Assembly (NCBI GenBank): GCA_023432405.1 | Contig: JAEYUQ010000006.1 | Span: 1 to 40,159 of the forward strand | From: Actinomycetes bacterium | GTDB lineage: Bacteria > Actinomycetota > Actinomycetes > Mycobacteriales > Mycobacteriaceae | Reading direction: 5' to 3' | Length of the DNA: 40,159 nt | Shown: piece after piece, positions 1-7,851 of the stretch | How positions within the stretch are numbered: the first letter of the stretch is position 1 | How the letters are laid out: the number at the start of each line of letters is the position of its first letter | Translations under genes and position numbers: made by a program | Notes under the pieces: model-generated | The model's input: only the letters and a program-made list of their open reading frames with translations | Databases searched by the model: none | Told to the model about the DNA's origin: nothing

Positions 1-1
1 C

Positions 2-160
2 CTGGCAGGTGGTGTAGATCCAGCGTGGTCCTGGGATCACCGGGTGGAGAATTGCACAACCATTGTTTTTGAACCGCAGTCTCGCCCATTTGGCCAGTGG
101 CCGATTACTCGCTGGTCCATTGCCCAAGGAGCTATCCCTCTGCTGAACAAAGAGAGATAG
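2..160 (+). CDS. Histidine phosphatase family protein, C-terminal end only
   Basis: An open frame runs in from the left edge and stops with TAG at 158-160, giving the last 52 residues of a protein that starts outside the window. The stretch contains WDHRVENCTTIVFE and ends in IPLLNKER. The NCTTIVFE strand fits the end of a histidine phosphatase (phosphoglycerate-mutase-like) fold, but the catalytic histidines lie upstream and cannot be seen. The assignment rests mainly on gene order. In mycobacteria and corynebacteria a phosphoglycerate-mutase-like gene (Rv3837c) sits convergent to the metallopeptidase and septum-formation genes that follow here. No clear terminator hairpin was found in the convergent gap at 161-246. 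Confidence 0.5.
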   Translation: MAGGVDPAWSWDHRVENCTTIVFEPQSRPFGQWPITRWSIAQGAIPLLNKER

Positions 161-246
161 TCACTAACTGAGTTTTGGCTGGTGATTTCTTCGGTCACGT
201 AAGTTATATAGCGCGGTGAGCATTGCTCTCGTGGCACTGAACAGAC

Positions 247-594
247 TTAGCCCCAACCAAGAGCGTGAAGCTCGGCTTCCGACATACCGAAGTAGTGCCC
301 AACCTCGTGAAATACGGTCACCTTGACTTGGTGAGCTAGTTCCTCCGCAGAATTCACAATCCACTGGATAGGAAGCTGATAGATAGAAATAGTGTCCGGT
401 GGATAGCCGCTGTGGTCAAAAGTTCGCTTTGGTAGCGCAACCCCGTGATAGAGCCCCAGTAAATGTGAATCATCAGGGTTAATGTCATCTACCAAAATAG
501 CCACGTTCTTGAGACGATCGGCAAAAGCATCTGGCAGTTCATCTAATGCATTACTGACGAGCTGTTCAAATTCTTCTCGAGTGACCACATACAT
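247..594 (-). CDS. Small zinc metallopeptidase, minigluzincin family (Rv3836-like)
   Basis: This 115-residue protein is of the DUF1025/zincin_1 metallopeptidase type. The motif HEVGHYFGMSEAEL lies near the C-terminus: H96, E97 and H100 form HExxH, with acidic residues at 106 and 108 that could supply the third metal ligand. The length is typical of this family of compact cytoplasmic zincins. A strong ribosome binding site (GAGGAGG on the minus strand, about 9 bases before the ATG) supports this start. It lies just downstream of the septum-formation gene on the same strand, as in the mycobacterial Rv3835-Rv3836 pair, so co-transcription is likely. Substrates are unknown for this family. Confidence 0.85.
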   Translation of the reverse strand: MYVVTREEFEQLVSNALDELPDAFADRLKNVAILVDDINPDDSHLLGLYHGVALPKRTFDHSGYPPDTISIYQLPIQWIVNSAEELAHQVKVTVFHEVGHYFGMSEAELHALGWG

Positions 595-717
595 CTGCTT
601 CTACCTCCTCGTCTTGTGGGGCTGCCAATTATTGAGCTGCACCACCGGCGTCAATGGCTCCAGCCTCAGCATGTGGCTACGCGCCAGGTGCTCCTGCCGT
701 CGCCTCTGATCTCCTGA

Positions 718-2562
718 TTATTCCCCGGGCTCTTTTCCTGCATCTTGTGGGTTTTTCTCGCCATTCTGGGTTTCGGATACAAGCGGAGTACGGCTTGGCG
801 GTGCCACTGGCGGTTCCCCATTAATGGTGAACTTCTCTTTTGCAGAACCCGCCAGAGCGGAGAATTTATCGGAATCTGTGGGGGCAATGAGCCCGCAGTT
901 CACCGAGTGGGATCCCAGGTTCCATCGCTGAGGGTCAAGGGTTGTCCAAAATGGAGTCAGCGTTGATTGATACAGCTGCTCTTCAGAGCCCAAGTAATCA
1001 AAAGCTGCTTGGGTGCAGATTTTCTTCAACGCATCATCTTGTTGTTCTATGGACGGACTCCCTTTCGGGAAGTGCTTGGTGAGGTCAACTACCTGGGTGG
1101 CCTCCATCGAGTGAGGCTCTTTGCAATCAACCACCGCAGGACGGCCTGGACTGTCGTAGGACACGCACTGCCCTGGTTGGTACACCACGGCCTGATCCAC
1201 TTCCCGCGCAGTGCCTTTCGTTACCACAGGGGCTCCATTTTTGTCGGTGACCTGGAGCCCGCACAGCATGGTGCGATCCCCTCGTTCCCAAGCGCTTGGG
1301 GAGGGGAAAATAGGCGCAATAGAGAACTTGCCCTCCGGATCGTACTTACCCTGAAGATAGTGCAGTGTTGGGATTTCGCACAGCTCAGCGCGCAATTCTC
1401 CTTGGCGTTCCACTGTGGGAAGCGCCGCGTGTTCTCCGAATTCTTTGTTGGGATACAAACCCAGATTAGTGCGAAGAGAAATCTCAAACCTGTGGGTATC
1501 TGAGCACTGAGCAGGCTCAAAGTCGCTGATTGCCCCAGTGGAAGAAACCGTCCAGTTCAGGCAGGAACCTACGTCAGCCGTGGTAAACGGCGCTGCGTCG
1601 TTCGCAACGCGAACCCCAGCGTTTTTCCCTTTGTCCCCGTTGTCACTCATCGTTCGATAGGTGAAGCTATAGGCAAGAACAGCAACAATGATTGCCACCA
1701 CGATGGTGGCTCCAAGAATCGCACCTAACTGGGCACTCGATAGTCTCTTGGAAGAAGCCGCAGAGCTGACCTTCTTCTTAACGCTTGTGGAATTAGCGCT
1801 CCTGGAGTTGGCGGACGCGGAATCCTGCCTGGTAGAAGGCTCAGCGCTGTGTCGTGCAGCACTTTCCACCTTGCTCTTTATACTTAGCGACGCCGCTTTC
1901 AGCCACTCTCCTGGAGTCTTTCGCGTGCGTGTGGCCTGCGCTTTGACCGATTTTGAGCGTGAGCTAATTTTTAGATTCCCGGTGACCGCTTTTCTATGCT
2001 TCGTTGCTGGCCTTGCAGAGGAGGAAGTTCTCTGCGTGCTGTTTTGGCGTGGGGTGCTGTTTTGGCGTGGGGTGCTGGCTTGGCGCTTTGAGGGTGTTTC
2101 GTGCCGGGACCTGGCAGAGTTCCGCGAAGCTGATGTCCGTGCTGTGGTGTTTTGGCGTGGGGTGCTGGCTTGGCGGTTTGAGGGTGTTTCGTGCCGGGAC
2201 CTGGCAGAGATCCGCGAAGTTGATGTCCGTGCTGTGCTGGCTTGGCGCCGAGAGGCATCATAGCTGCGCTCTGTACGCGATCTATCGGAGGTTGTTCGTC
2301 CCGATGTTCGTGCTGAGGTTCTAGATTGGGAAGACCTGTGTGCTTGCCTGTTCTGCTCCGTATATTGTCTGCGGGGTTCAGTTCTGCGTTTGTCATGGTC
2401 CCGCTGTGTAGAAGATGTTTCACCTGTCCTAGCAGTTGTGCGCGGCGTCGTTGGGAGTTCGCGGGAGTGGGAGGTGGCAGTTGTGCGCGGCGTCGCTGAG
2501 TTGCTAGAGCTGCGTGCTCTTCTGGACGGATCTCGTCGTTGAGGTTGAGAGTCCATAGCCAT
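718..2562 (-). CDS. Membrane protein with septum-formation domain and long basic N-terminal tail (Rv3835-like)
   Basis: A 614-residue protein in three parts. Residues 1 to about 275 are low-complexity, rich in Arg, Ser and Thr, with a duplicated 30-residue block at about 107-167. A single membrane segment (LGAILGATIVVAIIVAVLAY) lies at about 280-300. The external part begins with DVGSCLNW and contains cysteines and a DTHRFEI stretch typical of the septum formation domain; a second similar half holds GQCVSY and CKEPHSMEA. The topology suggests a strongly positive cytoplasmic tail and an external cysteine-containing domain. Order and orientation match Rv3835 next to serS. Two ATG codons are possible (2562 and 2556); the second is better spaced from the GAGGA on the minus strand. 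The tail is longer and more repetitive than expected for the family. Function is inferred from the domain only. Confidence 0.75.
   Translation of the reverse strand: MAMDSQPQRRDPSRRARSSSNSATPRTTATSHSRELPTTPRTTARTGETSSTQRDHDKRRTEPRRQYTEQNRQAHRSSQSRTSARTSGRTTSDRSRTERSYDASRRQASTARTSTSRISARSRHETPSNRQASTPRQNTTARTSASRNSARSRHETPSKRQASTPRQNSTPRQNSTQRTSSSARPATKHRKAVTGNLKISSRSKSVKAQATRTRKTPGEWLKAASLSIKSKVESAARHSAEPSTRQDSASANSRSANSTSVKKKVSSAASSKRLSSAQLGAILGATIVVAIIVAVLAYSFTYRTMSDNGDKGKNAGVRVANDAAPFTTADVGSCLNWTVSSTGAISDFEPAQCSDTHRFEISLRTNLGLYPNKEFGEHAALPTVERQGELRAELCEIPTLHYLQGKYDPEGKFSIAPIFPSPSAWERGDRTMLCGLQVTDKNGAPVVTKGTAREVDQAVVYQPGQCVSYDSPGRPAVVDCKEPHSMEATQVVDLTKHFPKGSPSIEQQDDALKKICTQAAFDYLGSEEQLYQSTLTPFWTTLDPQRWNLGSHSVNCGLIAPTDSDKFSALAGSAKEKFTINGEPPVAPPSRTPLVSETQNGEKNPQDAGKEPGE
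2061..2240 (-). repeat. Two tandem 90-bp units inside the septum-formation gene
   Basis: Bases 2061-2150 and 2151-2240 are almost identical, differing at only a handful of positions. The unit is a multiple of three, so it adds a 30-residue block (core SARSRHETPS plus RQAST) without breaking the frame. Shorter copies of the TTTGGCGTGGGGTGCTG element precede it at about 2043. It is a coding tandem duplication, probably variable in number between strains. Confidence 0.9.
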
Positions 2563-2613
2563 TCCTCGTCATCACCCCGTCATCTCGCATACCTGGAAAT
2601 CTGTGTAGCAAGC

Positions 2614-3513
2614 CTAGTCTTCAATGGCTCGTACTACCTGTGCAGTTAGATGGTATCGGTCAGTCCTGTAGAGGGAATTACACACCTCGATAGGAGTTCC
2701 ATGAGAAAGAGAGAAACGTACCACGTTAAGCAGGGGAATACCTACCTCCACATCCAAAAGAGCTGCGGTGGTGGGGTTGGCAGCCACTGCCGTCACGCGC
2801 TGCTCCGCATTCGTGATAGGCACTTTATACACTTCGTCCAGTATCGAATAGACGGAGTTGTAAACGTCGTTTTCCAGCAGGCCCGGCACATATTCGGCGT
2901 TGTACCAGGAATCGTCAATAGCGTAGGGCCGCTGATCTCCAAGGCGCAGTCGTTTGAGGTGAATCTCTGAGGTATCGGGACTGACGCCGAAGAAGTGTGT
3001 GACTTCCTCGGGGGCAGAGCCTCGGCCGGACTGCAGAATTTTGCTGGAGGCTTCTACATTTTGGGCTCTCATTTCAGAACTGAAAGAGGCTAGGTGCATT
3101 CGAGACATCAGAGGATGTGCAGAAACGAATGTGCCTTTACCACGGGTACGAGTTAGCCAGCCGCTGGCTACTAGATCTCCAATAGCTCTACGTACAGTGA
3201 TTCTGCTCACGCCGTAGGTTTGCTCTATCACTCGTTCTCCGGGGAGCATATCTCCTGGTGAAAACTTATTTTGGCAGAGATCTTCAAGGAGTTCTCGAAG
3301 CTGGATATGTTTGGGAACGGGGCCTGGACTCAGCGTGTGGGCCGGTAGTTCCACCACCGCATGAGCGCCGCGTTGGGCAGAACTAGTACGCCCAGTGCCC
3401 TGCCCTGAAGCAGATTGCGAAGCGGCCTGCTTAGAACTGTCGCGCTTAGAAGCAGGTCTCCCAGAACCAGTTTGCTCGGGATTACGAGCACCTTCACTCC
3501 TCACTCCACTCAT
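2614..3513 (-). CDS. farR: GntR family regulator with UTRA domain (HutC/FarR type)
   Basis: A transcription factor of 299 residues. After about 60 Ser/Gln/Ala-rich residues comes a winged helix GntR domain, including PGERVIEQTYGVSRITVRRA and a wing with RGKGTF. A UTRA effector domain follows to the C-terminus, with IHLKRLRLGDQRPYAIDDSW and an ending of the type PIEVCNSLYRTDRYHL. The gene is divergent from serS, the same arrangement as farR and serS in Corynebacterium glutamicum, so the symbol is given by homology plus context. The effector and targets cannot be read from the sequence. A TACACT box exactly 7 bases before the ATG suggests a leaderless transcript. The disordered N-terminal extension is longer than in most GntR proteins. 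Confidence 0.8.
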   Translation of the reverse strand: MSGVRSEGARNPEQTGSGRPASKRDSSKQAASQSASGQGTGRTSSAQRGAHAVVELPAHTLSPGPVPKHIQLRELLEDLCQNKFSPGDMLPGERVIEQTYGVSRITVRRAIGDLVASGWLTRTRGKGTFVSAHPLMSRMHLASFSSEMRAQNVEASSKILQSGRGSAPEEVTHFFGVSPDTSEIHLKRLRLGDQRPYAIDDSWYNAEYVPGLLENDVYNSVYSILDEVYKVPITNAEQRVTAVAANPTTAALLDVEVGIPLLNVVRFSLSHGTPIEVCNSLYRTDRYHLTAQVVRAIED

Positions 3514-3520
3514 AGCTCAG

Positions 3521-3526
3521 AGTGTA
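3521..3526 (-). promoter_or_regulatory. -10 box of the GntR gene, leaderless type
   Basis: On the minus strand TACACT is followed by 7 bases (CTGAGCT) and then the ATG at 3513. There is no purine-rich ribosome binding site. The arrangement fits transcription starting at the start codon. Confidence 0.55.
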
Positions 3527-3608
3527 ACGCCGCACGAGAAAGCTGTCCCGCTTCTTCCTGCGGGAGAGATTGTGCCTGAGTGAAGAGAATCTATTTCCCT
3601 GAGCGCGG

Positions 3609-3614
3609 TAGTAT
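3609..3614 (+). promoter_or_regulatory. -10 box of serS, leaderless type
   Basis: TAGTAT is followed by 7 bases (CCAAACC) and the ATG at 3622, with no ribosome binding site between. This pairs with the divergent box at 3521-3526, so the serS and regulator promoters lie within about 90 bases of each other. Confidence 0.6.
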
Positions 3615-3621
3615 CCAAACC

Positions 3622-4881
3622 ATGATTGACCTCAAGATTCTTCGTGAGAACCCAGAGCTAGTAAAGCAGTCCCAGATAACCCGTGGAGAAGACCCCTCCC
3701 TGGTGGATGAGATTCTCGATGCGGATAAGGGGCGTCGTCAAGCTATTAAGACGGCAGATGAACTGCGTGCGGAACACAAAGCCCAGGGAAAGAAGATTGG
3801 TCAGGCCACACCTGAGGACCGTCCGGCCTTGTTGGCTTATGCCAATGAGTTAAAGGTGAAGGTCAAGGAGGCCGAGGTTGCGCAGGAAGAGGCAGAGCAG
3901 AAGCTCACTCAGCTGCACAAGCAGATTCCGAACGTGGTGGAGGGGGCACCCGCAGGTGGCGAAGAGGACTTCGTGGTTCTGGAGACAGTAGGGGAGATTC
4001 CCAGCTTTGATTTCGAGCCGAAGGATCACCTGGATCTGGGAGAGGCTTTGGGGATTATTGATATGAAGAGGGGAACCAAGATTTCCGGGTCCCGTTTCTA
4101 TTACCTCACGGGGGATGGGGCGTTTCTTCAGCTGGCCATGCTTACCTTGGCGGCGCAGAAAGCCCGACAGCACGGCTTTGAACTGATGATTCCCCCAGTG
4201 ATTGTGAACCCGGACATTATGGACGGCACAGGATTCTTGGATGCCCATGCCGAAGAGATCTACTTCTTAGAGCGTGACAACCAGTACCTGGTGGGTACCT
4301 CCGAGGTGGCTCTGGCTGGCTACCATAAGGATGAGATTATTGACTTGTCCGAGGGGCCCAAGAAATACGCTGGGTGGTCTACTTGTTTTAGGCGTGAGGC
4401 AGGTTCCTACGGCAAAGACACCAAGGGCATTTTGCGAGTACACCAGTTTGACAAGCTAGAAATGTTTGTTTACTGCAAGCCAGAGGAGGCAGCTCAGCAG
4501 CACCAGGAGCTTCTTGCTATGGAGCGTGAAATGCTGGCGGCAGTCAACGTGCCGTATCGCATTATCGACGTCGCTGGGGGAGATCTGGGTTCCTCGGCGG
4601 CACGGAAGTTCGATACAGAAGCTTGGGTGCCCACCCAGAACACCTATCGGGAACTCACCTCCACGTCTAACTGCACCACTTTCCAAGGGCGTCGCCTGCA
4701 TATTCGATACCGGGACGAGACTGGGAAGGCTCAGACGGCAGCAACACTCAACGGAACCTTGGCGACGACCCGCTGGCTTGTGGCAATCCTGGAAAACAAC
4801 CAGCAGGCAGATGGTTCTGTACTGGTACCTGAGGCATTGCAGCCGTTTGTGGGGAAAGAGGTTTTAGAGCCGGTGAAGTAG
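3622..4881 (+). CDS. serS: Seryl-tRNA synthetase
   Basis: A class II aminoacyl-tRNA synthetase that charges tRNA-Ser with serine in the cytoplasm. The product is 419 residues, normal for bacterial SerRS. It starts with MIDLKILRENPELVKQS, the standard beginning, followed by the coiled-coil tRNA-binding arm (about residues 25-110, many KAxxL/E repeats). The catalytic core follows, with GTSEVAL, TCFRREAGSYGKDTKGILR (motif 2) and TLNGTLATTRWLVAILEN (motif 3). An in-frame ATG at 3580 would add 14 unconserved residues and lies upstream of the TAGTAT promoter box, so 3622 is preferred. The gene is divergent from the GntR regulator and followed by the AT-rich bacteriocin cassette. Confidence 0.97.
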   Translation: MIDLKILRENPELVKQSQITRGEDPSLVDEILDADKGRRQAIKTADELRAEHKAQGKKIGQATPEDRPALLAYANELKVKVKEAEVAQEEAEQKLTQLHKQIPNVVEGAPAGGEEDFVVLETVGEIPSFDFEPKDHLDLGEALGIIDMKRGTKISGSRFYYLTGDGAFLQLAMLTLAAQKARQHGFELMIPPVIVNPDIMDGTGFLDAHAEEIYFLERDNQYLVGTSEVALAGYHKDEIIDLSEGPKKYAGWSTCFRREAGSYGKDTKGILRVHQFDKLEMFVYCKPEEAAQQHQELLAMEREMLAAVNVPYRIIDVAGGDLGSSAARKFDTEAWVPTQNTYRELTSTSNCTTFQGRRLHIRYRDETGKAQTAATLNGTLATTRWLVAILENNQQADGSVLVPEALQPFVGKEVLEPVK

Positions 4882-4970
4882 GCATCGGTAGTAAAACTCA
4901 GAGAAGGTCAAGCGGAAGAATCGGCTACTCGGCAACAACTTCAATATGGTATATATCACAGTTGCTAAAA

Positions 4971-4999
4971 GTGCTAGAAAGCTGTGAATAAAATATACT
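4971..4999 (+). promoter_or_regulatory. Probable promoter of the bacteriocin cassette
   Basis: TATACT (4994-4999) is a good -10 box; GTGCTA at 4971-4976, 17 bases upstream, is a weak -35. The surrounding DNA is markedly AT-rich compared with serS. A clear ribosome binding site, AAGGAGAG at about 5026-5033, follows 7 bases before the ATG at 5040, so this transcript has a leader, unlike serS. Confidence 0.45.
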
Positions 5000-5039
5000 G
5001 AGCACGTCGTTCATTAGCCCCAAAGAAGGAGAGAATGCC

Positions 5040-5369
5040 ATGAATCTTGGCAAGGGTACACGTGCTGGCGCCACTGTGCTTGCTGGTCTGCTTACTTTCA
5101 GTCTCAGCGTTCCCGCACACGCTGATTCGGCTACTTACGGAAACTCATTACACGGTGCATCAACTAACGAAACCTTGGAACTGAGGTACACCGGAGCAGC
5201 ATGGAACTATGCAGGATCAGGTCATGCGGGAGCATGGTTCAAGTACGTTCGGAATGGAAAACAGCTGACGTATAAGGAGGTTACACAAGGCCGAGTAGAA
5301 GACAAGATCTGGGATTCGCCAAAGTGGGGCGACAAGGGGAGGACATACTTCTATTGGGGGAGTAAATAG
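5040..5369 (+). CDS. Lactococcin 972 family bacteriocin precursor
   Basis: A 109-residue secreted peptide. Residues 1-28 form a Sec signal peptide ending in VPAHA, leaving a mature peptide of about 81 residues beginning DSATYGN. The mature part has no cysteines, is rich in Gly, Trp and Tyr, and carries AGAWFKY in the middle and TYFYWGSK at the end. These resemble AGVWAKA and SFYYNFW of lactococcin 972. Lactococcin 972 blocks septum formation by binding lipid II, so a killing role against related actinobacteria is an inference from the family. The gene has a strong ribosome binding site and is followed after 73 bases by a membrane-protein/ABC-transporter operon, the usual context for this family. 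Confidence 0.85.
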   Translation: MNLGKGTRAGATVLAGLLTFSLSVPAHADSATYGNSLHGASTNETLELRYTGAAWNYAGSGHAGAWFKYVRNGKQLTYKEVTQGRVEDKIWDSPKWGDKGRTYFYWGSK

Positions 5370-5442
5370 GATAGAGAAAAGAAGCACTGGTACGGATCCC
5401 CAGCTTGAAGCTAGCTAGTTTTTAAATTTAGGGGGTGGCGTT

Positions 5443-5898
5443 GTGAGATCATACGTCAAAAAAAGCTACCTTACGAGTAAAGAAAAAATTAACCTTCTCT
5501 TGATGTATTTTCTCGCAACTATATTGAATAGCTTCAGTGAAATAACTCTAGGGCATTTCTGGGAAAATCAAGCGATAGTAGAAAGCTTCCAATACTTAAA
5601 AAAATATGAAATACTGGTAATTTTTATATCTATCGCAATGGTTGTAGTAGCTAATGTTAAAATAACGAGCAAAAATAGTAACAGAATAATACCAAGAATC
5701 CTAAGTGGTGCAACAGTTAGAAGTATTAAGACTAGTTATATCAAGGATTCTTTATTGATAGCGTCTGTTCCTATTGTGACAATATTTTGCTTAGAGTATA
5801 GTAACCTGGTTTGGTGGGGTTGTTGTAAAATAGCTTTCATGTTGCTGGTGATAGTGTCCACGGTAGGGATGAGATCTCGAAAGGTTAATGTAAAATGA
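5443..5898 (+). CDS. Small membrane protein of the bacteriocin cassette
   Basis: This 151-residue protein is not recognised as a named family. It has about four hydrophobic segments: roughly residues 17-33, 53-70, 103-120 and 123-142. A Lys/Ser/Asn-rich loop (KITSKNSNR) lies in the middle, and the ends are basic (SYVKKSYL and RSRKVNVK). It starts with GTG at 5443 behind a weak GGGGGTGG and ends by overlapping the next gene by 4 bases (ATGA). Codon use is strongly AT-biased, like the two genes that follow. In lactococcin 972 systems the partner is usually one large membrane protein; here two adjoining proteins may share that job. An immunity role is plausible but unproven. Confidence 0.7.
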   Translation: MRSYVKKSYLTSKEKINLLLMYFLATILNSFSEITLGHFWENQAIVESFQYLKKYEILVIFISIAMVVVANVKITSKNSNRIIPRILSGATVRSIKTSYIKDSLLIASVPIVTIFCLEYSNLVWWGCCKIAFMLLVIVSTVGMRSRKVNVK

Positions 5899-7115
5899 AA
5901 ATTAATCGAGAACTGTTTAAAAAAATTGCCTTAAATAAGCCGTTTATAACTATAGCAATAGTGGTTCTCTTAGTCGTGGCTAACTATATGATGTTTACGG
6001 TGGTTCGTACCTATATCTCAGCTCAGGATGGAATGAAAGAATTTGAACGGGTTGCTAGTTCGGACGCTTTCATACTTAATCTTGACCCGAAAGCCAACAT
6101 GAGCTCCGAGAAGCTAAATGAAGACTCTCTCGATGAGGTCTACACATTCTTGATGTCCAAGTGGAAGATTGGGCTTACTACAAGCGGATTTGTATCTGAT
6201 CTTCAAAATAAAAAGAACATTGATGTACCTTACGAGTATCTTAACGAGGAAGCCTTGAATATGCGCCCGTTTGAGGTAAGCTCGGGCGAAGATCTAACCT
6301 TTGACTATGATATTGTCAAAGGTACAGTGCCGGTTCTGGTTGGCTGGGGATTGAGAGACGAGTATCCAGTAGGTAAGACTTTTCAGGTTAGAGATCCGCT
6401 AATCCAGAAAGATTTAAAATATCGTGTAGTTGGAGTTCTAAAAAAGAACGAATCAAGATCAAATAATTATGTCTTGGACTCCAGAAGATATACAAACTAT
6501 ACGGTTGTGGTTCCAGTCAATCTCGATTTCATTGCTCAGTCTGATTATACATTTAAAATTAATAGCCTGATGGATTTGATGATCCTTGACGCTAGCAAAG
6601 AGGAGATCGAAACTATCAAGAAATTTATTTTAGATAAAACCGGACTCAATTTTAATAGTTATAACCAAGATCAGAACAATAAAGAATATATTGATCTTTC
6701 CAAGTCTACGCTACGTATTGTAGTTGGAGTCACAGTAGCAATCGTCTTGATCGTGTTTTTGCTTCTAATGTGCTCCGTGATGTCCGGCTTAGCGCTAGCA
6801 ATTAAAGACATTACTATTCATTTACTTGTTGGTTTGCGGCAATCGACTCTGAGATCCTTCTTTTACTTATACTACGGTAGCTTAGTCCTCTTCTCTCTTG
6901 GGTCAGTGGTTCTGTTCAATGTTGCTTCCCATTTCGTAGGGTGGGCGACTAAAAACTCTTTGACTGTTACGTTTGGTGTGTTAGCTAGTCCAGCCTCAGA
7001 CTGGTTATCTATCGGATTTGTTCTACTACCTGGAATCGTCTTTACCGTCATAATGGCTGAGATTAGTATGTTGCAGGTTCGTCGATTGCCTATATCTGTA
7101 GGAGTACTAAAGTGA
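5895..7115 (+). CDS. FtsX/MacB-like ABC permease, bacteriocin-associated membrane protein
   Basis: A 406-residue membrane protein with the FtsX-type plan. One membrane segment lies near the N-terminus (about 15-37), then about 230 external residues including PVLVGWGLRDEYPVGKTF, which resembles MacB periplasmic core domains. Three more membrane segments follow at about 272-302, 321-350 and 370-395. It starts inside the stop of the preceding gene (ATGA) and its own stop overlaps the GTG of the ATPase gene (GTGA), so translation of the three is probably coupled. In lactococcin 972 loci, such a permease with its ATPase is thought to give immunity or export; the peptide has its own Sec signal, which favours immunity. 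Confidence 0.8.
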   Translation: MKINRELFKKIALNKPFITIAIVVLLVVANYMMFTVVRTYISAQDGMKEFERVASSDAFILNLDPKANMSSEKLNEDSLDEVYTFLMSKWKIGLTTSGFVSDLQNKKNIDVPYEYLNEEALNMRPFEVSSGEDLTFDYDIVKGTVPVLVGWGLRDEYPVGKTFQVRDPLIQKDLKYRVVGVLKKNESRSNNYVLDSRRYTNYTVVVPVNLDFIAQSDYTFKINSLMDLMILDASKEEIETIKKFILDKTGLNFNSYNQDQNNKEYIDLSKSTLRIVVGVTVAIVLIVFLLLMCSVMSGLALAIKDITIHLLVGLRQSTLRSFFYLYYGSLVLFSLGSVVLFNVASHFVGWATKNSLTVTFGVLASPASDWLSIGFVLLPGIVFTVIMAEISMLQVRRLPISVGVLK

Positions 7116-7774
7116 GCAATATTATTGACTTAAACATTGATAACAAGATCTATTCCAAAAAGTCCCAGCAGACCGTGGTTCTCAGGAACTTCCTGCTCCA
7201 TGTTGAGCCTGGTGATTCCGTGGCGGTAGTTGGGGAGTCGGGGTCTGGTAAGAGTACTCTCCTTAACATCCTAGGCGTCCTTGATAGAGATTTTAACGGC
7301 TCTTATTATCTATTCGGTAAGGATGCATCTTCTTTAAGTGACAGTGTGCTTGCAGATTGGCGTAATTCTAGAATTGGCTTTTCTTTGCAAGAGGCTGCAT
7401 TAATTGAGACCATGACTATGAGAGATAATATTCTTTTGCCTTTCATATATTCAAAGTCTCCTGTTTCCAAAGATACAGAAGAGTGGTTTGATGAAATTGT
7501 TGATAGGCTTTCGATTGGTTCTATTCTAGAAAAGAAGCCGTTGGAGTGTTCTGGTGGAGAGAAAGCCCGTGTATGTTTCGCCCGATCCATTGTGATGAAG
7601 CCTGAGTTAATTCTTTGTGATGAGGTAACAGCTTCGTTAGATGACGTGAACTCTCATGAACTTACGAGCTTGCTGATGCAGCTGAACAAAGATGAAGGTG
7701 TGAGTGTTGTTTCTGTTACTCACGATTCCAACTTTGCTGGTCAGCACTCTCGAATAATTGAGTTGTCTAAATAA
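7112..7774 (+). CDS. ABC transporter ATP-binding protein of the bacteriocin cassette
   Basis: A cytoplasmic ATPase of 220 residues, of the MacB/LolD class. Walker A is GESGSGKST at residues 41-49. The Q-loop region is GFSLQEAALIETMTMRDN. The signature is CSGGEKARVCFARS, close to the usual LSGGE but with Cys first. Walker B and D-loop are LILCDEVTASLD, and the H-loop is SVTHD. All catalytic motifs are intact. The start is a GTG overlapping the permease stop. It pairs with the upstream permease and serves the lactococcin 972-type peptide gene, most likely in self-protection. After it the AT-rich segment ends and composition returns to that of the chromosome. Confidence 0.9.
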   Translation: MSNIIDLNIDNKIYSKKSQQTVVLRNFLLHVEPGDSVAVVGESGSGKSTLLNILGVLDRDFNGSYYLFGKDASSLSDSVLADWRNSRIGFSLQEAALIETMTMRDNILLPFIYSKSPVSKDTEEWFDEIVDRLSIGSILEKKPLECSGGEKARVCFARSIVMKPELILCDEVTASLDDVNSHELTSLLMQLNKDEGVSVVSVTHDSNFAGQHSRIIELSK

Positions 7775-7838
7775 TAGTGGCGTTATTTTGTGGCAAAATT
7801 CTTTGGTGCTTGATGGTCGGTGGAGGATTATGAAGAAG

Positions 7839-7844
7839 TAAGGT
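7839..7844 (+). promoter_or_regulatory. -10 box of the HAD gene, leaderless type
   Basis: TAAGGT is followed by 7 bases (TGGTGTC) and the GTG at 7852. The spacing is identical to that at serS, which supports GTG 7852 as the true start. Confidence 0.5.
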
Positions 7845-7851
7845 TGGTGTC

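Noticed and set aside
37..237. Minus-strand frame across the left edge
   Set aside because: The plus-strand frame ending at 160 fits the conserved gene order better, and the minus frame has no recognisable content.
967..1503. A long plus-strand open frame opposite the septum-formation gene
   Set aside because: The minus-strand frame has recognisable domains and a membrane segment; the plus frame has no ribosome binding site or family signal and arises from the biased codon use of the opposite strand.
1688..2423. Several overlapping long frames on both strands in the repeat-rich part of the septum-formation gene
   Set aside because: The 90-bp repeat and low-complexity composition keep stops out of several frames at once. 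Only the 614-residue frame has a coherent protein around it.
4882..5039. Region after serS examined for a tRNA gene or T-box
   Set aside because: No cloverleaf, CCA end or T-box core could be seen; the region is better explained as the promoter of the bacteriocin gene.
5443..7115. The two membrane proteins of the bacteriocin cassette, considered as one gene split by a frameshift
   Set aside because: The junction is a clean ATGA overlap, the same type as the next junction (GTGA), and each protein begins and ends with sensible topology. A split in evolution remains possible but not a recent frameshift.
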